A DNA stretch of 64,000 nucleotides, from the NCBI RefSeq assembly GCF_012034245.1, contig NZ_JAATEO010000028.1, forward strand, positions 1 to 64,000, given 5' to 3'. Under the pieces are notes generated by a model. The model saw nothing but the letters and a program-made list of their open reading frames with translations, was not told the origin of the DNA and searched no databases. Positions 57,770 to 64,000 of the stretch are shown piece by piece. Position numbers and translations under genes: made by a program. Origin of the DNA: Micromonospora thermarum. Its GTDB lineage: Bacteria; Actinomycetota; Actinomycetes; Mycobacteriales; Micromonosporaceae. Within the stretch, counting starts at the first letter, position 1; each line of letters starts with the position of its first letter.

Positions 57770-57789
57770 CCGGCCGGGGGAGCGGCCGG
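57770..57789. terminator. Hairpin between hemW and the DUF4870 gene
   Basis: ccggccg (57770-57776) pairs with cggccgg (57783-57789) around a 6-nt loop, in the 83-base gap between two convergent stops. A second, bulged stem-loop is nearer hemW (about 57727-57752). Confidence 0.55.
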
Positions 57790-57795
57790 CCGGGA

Positions 57796-58422
57796 TCAGC
57801 GCTTCACGAACGCGTACGTCATCGGGTAGCGGTAGATGGTGCCCTCGCTGGCCTTGACGCCGCCGATGATGCCGAAGATCAGCGGCACCAGCCCGACGAT
57901 GAACGGCACGAAGAAGAGCAGGCCGCAGGTGACGACGGTCAGCACGACGCTGGCGATGAGCGCCGCCAGCCAGGTGAGCTGGAAGTTCAGGGCCGCGACG
58001 GCGTGCGCCCGCACGACCGGCGACTGTTGACCGCGTGCGGTGAGCGCGATCAGTGGGGCCAGCCAGCCCAGGAACCCGCTGCCGAGGACCACACCGGCCG
58101 CCCCGCCGAAGTGCGTGACGAGGGCCCAGGTCTTGTCGTCGTTGGTCGGGTAGCCGGCGGGAGCGCCGTAGCCGCCGCCGGTCGGGTAGCCGGGGCCGGG
58201 TGGCGGGTAGCCGCCGGGTGGTGGGTAGCCGGGCGGGGGATAACCGCCAGGCGGGGGGTAGCCGCCTGATGGCGGAACGTCACCGGTGGGCGGGGGATAG
58301 CCACCGGGCGGGGGATAGCCGCCCGGGCCCGGTGCGCCGGACAGTGGCGTGGTCGGCTCGTCGGAGCCGGGGACCGTCGGGTCCGGCTCTCCCGCGCCAG
58401 GAGGGCGAGGTGGTTCAGTCAT
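57796..58422 (-). CDS. DUF4870 domain protein with GGYPPP-repeat N-terminus
   Basis: A 208-residue membrane protein. Residues 1-95 are Pro/Gly/Tyr-rich with many GGYPPP repeats, followed by the DUF4870 domain with four hydrophobic segments (about 100-205), including THFGGAAGVVLGSGFLGWLAPL and the closing GLVPLIFGIIGGVKASEG. Such tails are common in actinobacterial membrane proteins and may bind other proteins. ATG at 58422 has TACCGT 7 nt upstream on its strand and no SD. Function unknown. Confidence 0.88.
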   Translation of the reverse strand: MTEPPRPPGAGEPDPTVPGSDEPTTPLSGAPGPGGYPPPGGYPPPTGDVPPSGGYPPPGGYPPPGYPPPGGYPPPGPGYPTGGGYGAPAGYPTNDDKTWALVTHFGGAAGVVLGSGFLGWLAPLIALTARGQQSPVVRAHAVAALNFQLTWLAALIASVVLTVVTCGLLFFVPFIVGLVPLIFGIIGGVKASEGTIYRYPMTYAFVKR

Positions 58423-58572
58423 GAGGATCACGGTAGGGGGAGCCCACAACGGGGCGCCAGAGCAAGACCGTCCCGGATGTCCGGATGATCGGCCCTGGCG
58501 GATCCGCCGCTGGCCGGGACGCGTCGTCCGCCCGTCGTTGATCATCGCGGCGGCGGGCGCGCCGACGTAGAC

Positions 58573-58597
58573 TGGCACTCGCTACAGTCGAGTGCCA
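58573..58597. promoter_or_regulatory. CIRCE element before hrcA
   Basis: tggcactc (58573-58580), 9 bases and gagtgcca (58590-58597) form the GCACTC-N9-GAGTGC inverted repeat bound by HrcA, just downstream of a TAGACT that could be the -10. It implies HrcA represses its own operon until heat stress. Confidence 0.9.
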
Positions 58598-58646
58598 GGG
58601 CGTCGCCGGGCAGTCGGCGACCGACGCGCGACAGGAGGTGGGCAGG

Positions 58647-59669
58647 ATGGGTCTCGACGACCGCAAGCTCGCGGTACTGCGCGCGATCGTCGAGGACTAC
58701 GTCGCCACGCAGGAGCCCGTCGGCAGCAAGGCGCTGGTCGAGCGCCACCAGCTGGGAGTCTCCCCGGCGACCGTCCGCAACGACATGGCGGTCCTCGAGG
58801 AGGAGGGCTACATCCGGCAGCCGCACACCAGCGCCGGCCGGGTGCCCACCGACCGCGGCTACCGGCTCTTCGTGGACCGGCTGTCCCGGGTCAAGCCGCT
58901 CAGCCCGGCCGAGCGCCGGGCCATCGAGCGCTTCCTGTTCGGCGCGGTCGACCTGGACGACGTGGTGCACCGCACGGTACGGCTGCTGGCGCAGCTGACC
59001 CGGCAGGTCGCCGTCGTGCAGTACCCGAGCCTGGCCCGCTCCTCGGTGCGCCACCTGGAGCTGGTGCCCATCTCCACGACCCGGCTGATGCTCGTCATGA
59101 TCGCCGACACCGGGCGCGTCGAGCAGCGCCTCGTCGAGCTGCCCGGGCCGATCCCCGCCGACGACGTCACCGACCTGCGCCGGCTGGTCAACGAGAAGCT
59201 GGTCGGCACCCGGCTGTCCGAGACGCCGCCGCTGGTGCAGGCGCTGGTCGACGAGGCCACGGCCGAGCTGCGCCCGGCCATGACCACGCTCTCCACCGTG
59301 CTGCTGGAGACCCTGGTCGAGCGGCACGAGGAGCGCATCGCGCTGGCCGGCACCGCCAACCTCACCCGGGGCGGGCTGCTCGACTTCCAGGGGTCGCTGC
59401 GCCCCATCCTGGAAGCGCTGGAGGAGGAGGTCGTGCTCCTCAAGCTCATCGGGGAGGTCGAGCCGAGCGCGATGCGGGTCCGCATCGGCGACGAGAACGA
59501 GATCGACAACCTCCGCTCGACCTCGGTGGTGAGCACCGGCTACGGCCCGGGGGCCACCATCGTCGGCGGCCTCGGCGTGTTGGGGCCGACCCGGATGGAC
59601 TACCCCGGCACCATCGCCACGGTGAGGGCCGTGGCACGCTACGTGGGCGACCTGCTGGCTCAGAACTAG
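58647..59669 (+). CDS. hrcA: Heat-inducible transcription repressor HrcA
   Basis: A 340-residue DNA-binding repressor of chaperone genes. The winged-helix N-terminus has the family start DDRKLAVLRAIVEDYVAT and ATVRNDMAVLEEEGYIRQPHTSAGRVPTDRGYR; the C-terminal dimerisation domain includes GLLDFQGSLRPILEALEEE and ends with TIATVRAVARYVGDLL. ATG at 58647 has AGGAGGTG 6 nt upstream, an in-frame GTG at 58638 being too close. It binds the CIRCE just upstream and is followed by dnaJ, the conserved hrcA-dnaJ pair. Confidence 0.96.
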   Translation: MGLDDRKLAVLRAIVEDYVATQEPVGSKALVERHQLGVSPATVRNDMAVLEEEGYIRQPHTSAGRVPTDRGYRLFVDRLSRVKPLSPAERRAIERFLFGAVDLDDVVHRTVRLLAQLTRQVAVVQYPSLARSSVRHLELVPISTTRLMLVMIADTGRVEQRLVELPGPIPADDVTDLRRLVNEKLVGTRLSETPPLVQALVDEATAELRPAMTTLSTVLLETLVERHEERIALAGTANLTRGGLLDFQGSLRPILEALEEEVVLLKLIGEVEPSAMRVRIGDENEIDNLRSTSVVSTGYGPGATIVGGLGVLGPTRMDYPGTIATVRAVARYVGDLLAQN

Positions 59670-59738
59670 GCAGTACCGTCCGGCCGATCCGGCCGGCGGC
59701 CGGCGCAAGGCGAGACGAACATGAGGACACGGAACGCA

Positions 59739-60884
59739 GTGGCCAGGGACTACTACGGCATCCTCGGCGTGAGCCGGGACGCCTCCGACGACGAGATCAA
59801 GCGGGCGTACCGCAAGCTGGCGCGTCAGTACCACCCGGACGTCAATCCGGACCCGGAGGCGCAGGAGAAGTTCAAGGACATCAACGCCGCGTACGAGGTC
59901 CTCTCCGACGACCGGAAACGGCAGATCGTCGACCTCGGCGGTGACCCGCTCGCGCCCGGTGGCGGAGGTGCCGGCGGTCCGGGCGGCCCCGGCGGCGCGG
60001 GCCCGTTCGTCGGTTTCCAGGACATCATGGACGCGTTCTTCGGAGGCGCCGCCGGCGGCGCCCGCGGGCCGCGCCCACGGACCCGGCCCGGCGCCGACGC
60101 GATCCTGCGCCTCGAGCTGGACCTGCACGAGACGGCGTTCGGCGTCGAGGCCCCGATCACGGTCGACACCGCCGTGCTCTGCTCCACCTGCGCCGGCGCG
60201 GGCACCGCCGCCGGCACCCACCTGGCCACCTGCGAGGCGTGCGGCGGCCGCGGTGAGGTGCAGTCGGTGCAGCGCACCTTCCTCGGCCAGGTGGTCTCGG
60301 CCCGGCCCTGCACCGTCTGCCAGGGCTACGGCACCACGATCCCGCACCCCTGCCCGACCTGCGCCGGTGACGGCCGGGTGCGCACCCGCCGCTCGCTCAC
60401 CGTCAAGATCCCGGCCGGCGTCGAGGACGGCATGCGGATCCGGCTGGCCCAGCAGGGCGAGGTGGGCCCCGGTGGCGGCACGGCCGGCGACCTCTACGTG
60501 GAGATCCACGAGCGGCCGCACGACGTCTTCTCCCGCAAGGGCGACGACCTGCACTGCCGGGTGACCGTCCCGATGACCGCGGCCGCCCTCGGCACCCGGC
60601 TGACCATCAAGACGCTCGACAGCGAGGAGCCGGTGGACGTCAAGCCGGGCACCCAGCCGGGCAGCACGCTGCGGCTGCGCGCCCGCGGCGTACCGCACCT
60701 GCGCGGCACCGGTCGCGGTGACCTCTACGTCCACCTCGACGTGCGGACCCCGACCAAGCTCGACGCCGAGCAGGAGAAGATGCTGCGCGACTTCGCCCGG
60801 ACCCGGGGCGAGGAGGTCGCCGAACTGACCAAGCAGGGCGGTTTCTTCTCCCGGATGCGCGACGCCTTCAACGGCCACGCCTGA
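59739..60884 (+). CDS. dnaJ: Chaperone protein DnaJ (DnaJ2 type)
   Basis: Co-chaperone that stimulates DnaK. The 381-residue protein starts with a J domain (HPD in QYHPDVN), a Gly-rich linker (GAGGPGGPGGAGP), a four-repeat zinc domain (CSTCAGAG, CEACGGRG, CTVCQGYG, CPTCAGDG) and the C-terminal substrate-binding domains. GTG at 59739 gives the family start ARDYYGIL; an in-frame ATG at 59721 would add six residues and cannot be excluded. It is the second gene of the hrcA operon. Confidence 0.95.
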   Translation: MARDYYGILGVSRDASDDEIKRAYRKLARQYHPDVNPDPEAQEKFKDINAAYEVLSDDRKRQIVDLGGDPLAPGGGGAGGPGGPGGAGPFVGFQDIMDAFFGGAAGGARGPRPRTRPGADAILRLELDLHETAFGVEAPITVDTAVLCSTCAGAGTAAGTHLATCEACGGRGEVQSVQRTFLGQVVSARPCTVCQGYGTTIPHPCPTCAGDGRVRTRRSLTVKIPAGVEDGMRIRLAQQGEVGPGGGTAGDLYVEIHERPHDVFSRKGDDLHCRVTVPMTAAALGTRLTIKTLDSEEPVDVKPGTQPGSTLRLRARGVPHLRGTGRGDLYVHLDVRTPTKLDAEQEKMLRDFARTRGEEVAELTKQGGFFSRMRDAFNGHA

Positions 60885-60935
60885 CGATCGGGCTGACGGC
60901 CCCGGCACCTGCCGGCGGCCGTTAGCCTGATCATC

Positions 60936-61670
60936 GTGTCCGCACCGCTCTTCCTCGTCGAGTCCCTGCCCACCGCCGACAGGATGGTCCTCGACGGCCC
61001 CGAGGGACGCCACGCCGCCACCGTGCAGCGGCTTCGGCCGGGCGAGCGACTGCTGCTCGCGGACGGTCGGGGCGGCACGGCCGCCGCGGTCGTCATCACC
61101 GTCGGCAAGGACACGCTCGATCTCGAGATCACCGCACGGGGTTACGTGGACGCACCCGTCCCGCGCCTCGTGGTGGTGCAGGGCATCGCCAAGGGGGACC
61201 GGGGCGAACTCGCCGTGCAGGCGATGACCGAGGCCGGCGTGGACGAGATCGTGCCCTGGGCGGCCGAACGCTCGATCGCCCTCTGGCGCGGCGACCGGGG
61301 GGTACGGGCCCGGGAGAAGTGGGTGACGACCGCCCGGGAGGCGGCCAAGCAGGCCCGGCGGACCTGGCTGCCGGTGGTGGCCGGTGCGCCGGACGAGTCC
61401 ACGGCCCGGGTCGCCCGCCGGATCGCCGGCGCGGCGGCGGCCTTCGTGCTGCACGAGGAGGCCGAACAGCGGCTGACCAGGGTCAAGCTGCCCGACACTG
61501 GCGAGATCGTGCTGGTCGTCGGCCCGGAAGGGGGTATCGCCGACCGCGAGCTGGACGCCTTCACCGAGGCCGGCGCCCGTCCGGTACGCCTCGGCCCGTC
61601 GGTGCTGCGTACCTCGACCGCCGGTGTGGCGGCGCTGTCGGTGCTGTCCGCCCGCCTCGACCGCTGGTAG
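60936..61670 (+). CDS. rsmE: 16S rRNA (uracil-1498-N3)-methyltransferase RsmE
   Basis: Methylates U1498 of 16S rRNA in the assembled 30S subunit. The 244-residue protein has an N-terminal PUA-like domain (EGRHAATVQRLRPGE) and a SPOUT knot with the SAM-binding segment VGPEGGIADRELDAF and LRTSTAGVAALSVL. GTG at 60936 has TAGCCT 7 nt upstream and no SD. Position after dnaJ in hrcA-dnaJ-rsmE is standard. Confidence 0.95.
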   Translation: MSAPLFLVESLPTADRMVLDGPEGRHAATVQRLRPGERLLLADGRGGTAAAVVITVGKDTLDLEITARGYVDAPVPRLVVVQGIAKGDRGELAVQAMTEAGVDEIVPWAAERSIALWRGDRGVRAREKWVTTAREAAKQARRTWLPVVAGAPDESTARVARRIAGAAAAFVLHEEAEQRLTRVKLPDTGEIVLVVGPEGGIADRELDAFTEAGARPVRLGPSVLRTSTAGVAALSVLSARLDRW

Positions 61671-61696
61671 GCGGGCGGTCGCATGGCCGTCGTCGA

Positions 61697-62467
61697 TCAG
61701 CTGCGCAGATACGAGGCGCCGTTGAGGTCGACGATGGTGCCGGAGGCCCACTCCGCCTCCGGGCTCGCCAGCCAGTGCACCGCCGCGGCGATCTCCTCCG
61801 GCCGGGCCACCCGGTTGAACGGGGACTGGGCGCGGATCGCCGCGCCCCGCTCGCCGTCCAGGTGTTCCGTGGTCATGTCGGTCTCGACGAAGCCCGGCGC
61901 GACGGTGGCGACCGTGATGCCGTACGGCGCGAGGGCGACGGCGAGGGACTGGCCCAGCGCGTTCAGCCCCGCCTTGCTCGCCCCGTACGCCGGCTGCTCC
62001 GGCTCGCCTCGGAAGGCGCCCCGCGAGGAGACGTTGACGATCCGCCCGCCCCGCTCGCGCATGTGCTGCGCCGCGCACCAGGTGACGTTGGCGGCGCCGG
62101 TCAGGTTCGTCTCGAGCACCTGCCGCCAGCGCTCCCGCCACTCCTCGTAGGAGGTGCCGAAGACGGGGTGGGGCGCATCCCGCTCGCCGTACACTCCGGC
62201 GTTGTTGACCAGGACGTCCAGGCCCCCGAGGCGCGTCGCGGCCTCGTCCACCATCGCACCGACCGCCTGCGGGTCGGTGAGGTCCGCACGGACCACCACG
62301 TGACCCTCGCCGGGCAGGTCGGCGCGGAGCCGCTCGGCCGCCTCCGCCGAGTCCCGGTGGTGGATCGCCACCCGGTCCCCACCGGCCGCGAACGCCCGCG
62401 CCACCGCCCGCCCGATGCCCCGCGAGGCTCCCGTCACCAGCACCGCCCGTGAAGTCACGCCGGCCAT
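61697..62467 (-). CDS. Short-chain dehydrogenase/reductase (FabG-like)
   Basis: A 256-residue Rossmann oxidoreductase. Cofactor motif TGASRGIG at 12-19, NNAG at 88-91, catalytic Ser147 or 148, Tyr161 and Lys165 (YGASK) are all present. The end ASGTIVDLNGASYL is typical of SDRs that join a substrate-binding loop. The substrate is unknown. ATG at 62467 is chosen because the core fits at once. It converges on rsmE and diverges from the HIT gene. Confidence 0.92.
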   Translation of the reverse strand: MAGVTSRAVLVTGASRGIGRAVARAFAAGGDRVAIHHRDSAEAAERLRADLPGEGHVVVRADLTDPQAVGAMVDEAATRLGGLDVLVNNAGVYGERDAPHPVFGTSYEEWRERWRQVLETNLTGAANVTWCAAQHMRERGGRIVNVSSRGAFRGEPEQPAYGASKAGLNALGQSLAVALAPYGITVATVAPGFVETDMTTEHLDGERGAAIRAQSPFNRVARPEEIAAAVHWLASPEAEWASGTIVDLNGASYLRS

Positions 62468-62581
62468 CCTGCCGCAACGCCGGGTGGCTGTTGACGGGGG
62501 ACCCCGCCGGACCGGGCGGTGGGGACGGGTGCGCCCCGGGTGTTCGTCCGTTACCGGAGGCGTCAGGCGGGAGCCCTTCCT

Positions 62582-62596
62582 TAGACTGCCCCGGTG
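62582..62596 (+). promoter_or_regulatory. -10 hexamer TAGACT just before HIT gene start (leaderless)
   Basis: TAGACT (62582-62587) is 6 nt before the GTG of the HIT gene; no SD. Confidence 0.5.
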
Positions 62597-62956
62597 AGCA
62601 CACCTGACTGCCTGTTCTGCCGCATCGTCGCCGGGGAGATCCCGGCCACCGTCGTCCGGGAGACGCCCACCACGCTCGCCTTCCGTGACATCGGCCCGAA
62701 GGCGCCGGTGCACGTGCTGGTGATCCCCAAGGAGCACTACGCGGACGTGGCCACCCTCGCCCAGGATGACCCGGGGCTCGCCGGTGAGGTGCTCGCCGCG
62801 GCCGCCGCGGTGGCCGAGGACGAGGGGCTGCTCGGTGACGGCTTCCGGCTGATGTTCAACACCGGGGCGTACGGCGGCCAGGAGGTCTTCCACGTGCACG
62901 CGCACCTGCTCGGCGGCGCCCCGCTCGGGCCGATGCTGGCCCGGAACCTCGCGTGA
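62594..62956 (+). CDS. HIT-family nucleotide-binding hydrolase
   Basis: A 120-residue histidine-triad protein that cleaves purine nucleotide phosphoramidates. The zinc-type start CLFCRIVAGEIPA has Cys6 and Cys9 with His48, and the triad motif HVHAHLL is at 100-106. Length and sequence match the bacterial HinT group. GTG at 62594 follows the leaderless geometry. Its stop overlaps the next gene (GTGA), so the following serine hydrolase is co-translated. Confidence 0.94.
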   Translation: MSTPDCLFCRIVAGEIPATVVRETPTTLAFRDIGPKAPVHVLVIPKEHYADVATLAQDDPGLAGEVLAAAAAVAEDEGLLGDGFRLMFNTGAYGGQEVFHVHAHLLGGAPLGPMLARNLA

Positions 62957-64000
62957 CACCGGCGGACCGCCTGGACCGCATGGTGCGGCAGGTCCAGGCG
63001 CAGGCCCGGATCCCGGCGGTCTCGGCGGCCCTGCATCGCGCCGACCGTCCGCTGTGGACGTGCGCGGTCGGCGGTACCGGGAACGACACCGCGCTGGACC
63101 CGGAGACCCGGTTCCGGATCGGCTCGGTGACCAAGACCTTCACCGCCGTCCTGACGATGCAGTGCCGCGACGACGGCCTGCTCGATCTGGACGACCCGCT
63201 GAGCCGGCACCTGGACCTGCCGGCGCACGGCGAGCTGACCGTCCGGCGGCTGCTGTCGCACACCGCCGGCCTGCAGCGCGAGCCGTACGGCGACGTGTGG
63301 GACACCCTGCGCGCGCCGGACACCGACCAGCTCCTGGCCGACCTGGCGAAGGCGGAGCGGGTGCTGCCCCCGGGGCGTCGCTACCACTACTCCAACCTGG
63401 GTATGGCGCTGCTCGGCCACCTGGTCGGCACGCTGCGCGGCGGCACCTGGGCGGAGGTGCTCGCCGAGCGGGTGCTGACTCCGCTGGGGCTGACCGCCAC
63501 CACAGTGGAGCCCGGTCGGCGGGCCGCCACGGGCTTCCTCGTCGACGCGTACTCCGACGAGGCGCATCCGGAGCCAGCCACCGACTTCGGCGCGGTCGGT
63601 CCGGCCGCGCAGCTGTGGAGCACCGCGGGCGACATGGCCCGCTGGGCGGCCTTCCTCGCCGACCCGGCGGCGCTCGACGCGGCCGGCCGGGTGCTCTCGC
63701 CGGCCACGCTGGAGGAGATGCGCTGGCCGGTCACGGTCACCGACGAGACGCTCTGGGGTGGTGGGTTCGGCCTGGGGCTGATCCTGGTGCCGCAGGGCAA
63801 GCGGATCATGCATGTCGGCCACGACGGGGCCATGCCGGGGTTCCTGGCCGCCGTCTACGGCCGCCGGGGCGGCGACGGGACCGCCGGCGCGATGGGCGCC
63901 GCGGTGCTCGGGTCCGCCGGCACCGCCGGCGAACTGTTCGACCTGCCGCACCGGCTGCTCGCCGCCGCGGCGGAGCACGACCCGGCCGAGGTGACCCCCT
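62953..64000 (+). CDS. Serine beta-lactamase-family hydrolase (3'-truncated by window)
   Basis: At least 349 residues, open at the window end. Class C/DD-peptidase features are S58-V-T-K61 (active-site serine and lysine), Y146-S-N148 and the H290-D-G motif in place of KTG. There is no signal peptide in the visible start, so it is cytoplasmic or unusual; such proteins are often esterases or peptidases. GTG at 62953 overlaps the HIT stop (GTGA). The C-terminus and any further domain are beyond the window. Confidence 0.9.
   Translation, partial: MTPADRLDRMVRQVQAQARIPAVSAALHRADRPLWTCAVGGTGNDTALDPETRFRIGSVTKTFTAVLTMQCRDDGLLDLDDPLSRHLDLPAHGELTVRRLLSHTAGLQREPYGDVWDTLRAPDTDQLLADLAKAERVLPPGRRYHYSNLGMALLGHLVGTLRGGTWAEVLAERVLTPLGLTATTVEPGRRAATGFLVDAYSDEAHPEPATDFGAVGPAAQLWSTAGDMARWAAFLADPAALDAAGRVLSPATLEEMRWPVTVTDETLWGGGFGLGLILVPQGKRIMHVGHDGAMPGFLAAVYGRRGGDGTAGAMGAAVLGSAGTAGELFDLPHRLLAAAAEHDPAEVTP

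Noticed and set aside
1..64000. CRISPR arrays, insertion sequences or integrases
   Set aside because: No regularly spaced direct repeats and no transposase- or integrase-like protein in any frame.

Overview
The window is about 64 kb of very GC-rich DNA with GTG starts, GTGA/ATGA stop-start overlaps and many SD-less starts. Gene order and protein types point to a Micromonosporaceae actinomycete (Micromonospora-like); genus is an inference from gene content. Most of it is a conserved housekeeping backbone read on the + strand, interrupted by small accessory insertions and several broken genes.

Region by region: (1) 0.1-7.3 kb: a membrane protein on the minus strand, then valS-folC-DUF4233 as an overlapping operon, a membrane-anchored VOC fusion (minus) and ndk. 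(2) 7.4-9.6 kb: an AhpD-like protein, an orphan ABC-2 permease, and the fused debris of an ArsR-type regulator and a second permease. (3) 9.6-13.8 kb: ileS behind an ultrashort translational T-box, then a PlsC-type acyltransferase. (4) 13.8-17.8 kb: a damaged FeS-type (6-4) photolyase, a Pro-rich membrane protein paralogous to the first gene, and an FAD-oxidase fossil. (5) 17.8-26.2 kb: B12/radical-SAM protein, its DUF2344 partner (apparently with an ATC start), RNase E/G, rplU, rpmA, obgE. (6) 26.2-36.2 kb: an accessory block between obgE and nadD: GNAT, DUF4383, an envelope-stress-like trio (amphipathic membrane protein, holin-like, DUF3618), SRPBCC plus zinc alcohol dehydrogenase, a CYP152-type peroxygenase, a DUF397 protein and pepN. 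(7) 36.2-45.0 kb: nadD-rsfS-phosphatase-degV-comEA-comEC-holA and rpsT, the classic actinobacterial order, with a debranching-enzyme fragment inserted after comEC. (8) 45.3-50.6 kb: a phosphotransferase, one broken and one intact DUF4240 gene, lepA, and two tandem GlsB/YeaQ membrane proteins with matching promoters. (9) 50.7-56.5 kb: a sugar ABC importer without its own ATPase, a MOSC protein, a lysozyme-fold protein and an enoyl-CoA hydratase. (10) 56.5-64 kb: hemW, a DUF4870 protein, hrcA (with CIRCE) - dnaJ - rsmE, an SDR, a HIT protein and a serine beta-lactamase-family protein cut by the window edge.

The main functions are translation (valS, ileS, rplU, rpmA, rpsT, lepA, obgE, rsfS, rsmE), RNA decay, replication (holA), NAD synthesis, folate metabolism and heat-shock control. 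The notable non-gene signals are a three-copy dispersed palindrome placed right after stop codons, two tandem DnaA boxes upstream of comEA, a translational T-box whose SD sequester can be drawn base by base, and a set of -10-like hexamers exactly 6-7 nt before start codons, suggesting leaderless mRNAs. No tRNA, rRNA, CRISPR, prophage, integrase or insertion sequence was seen.
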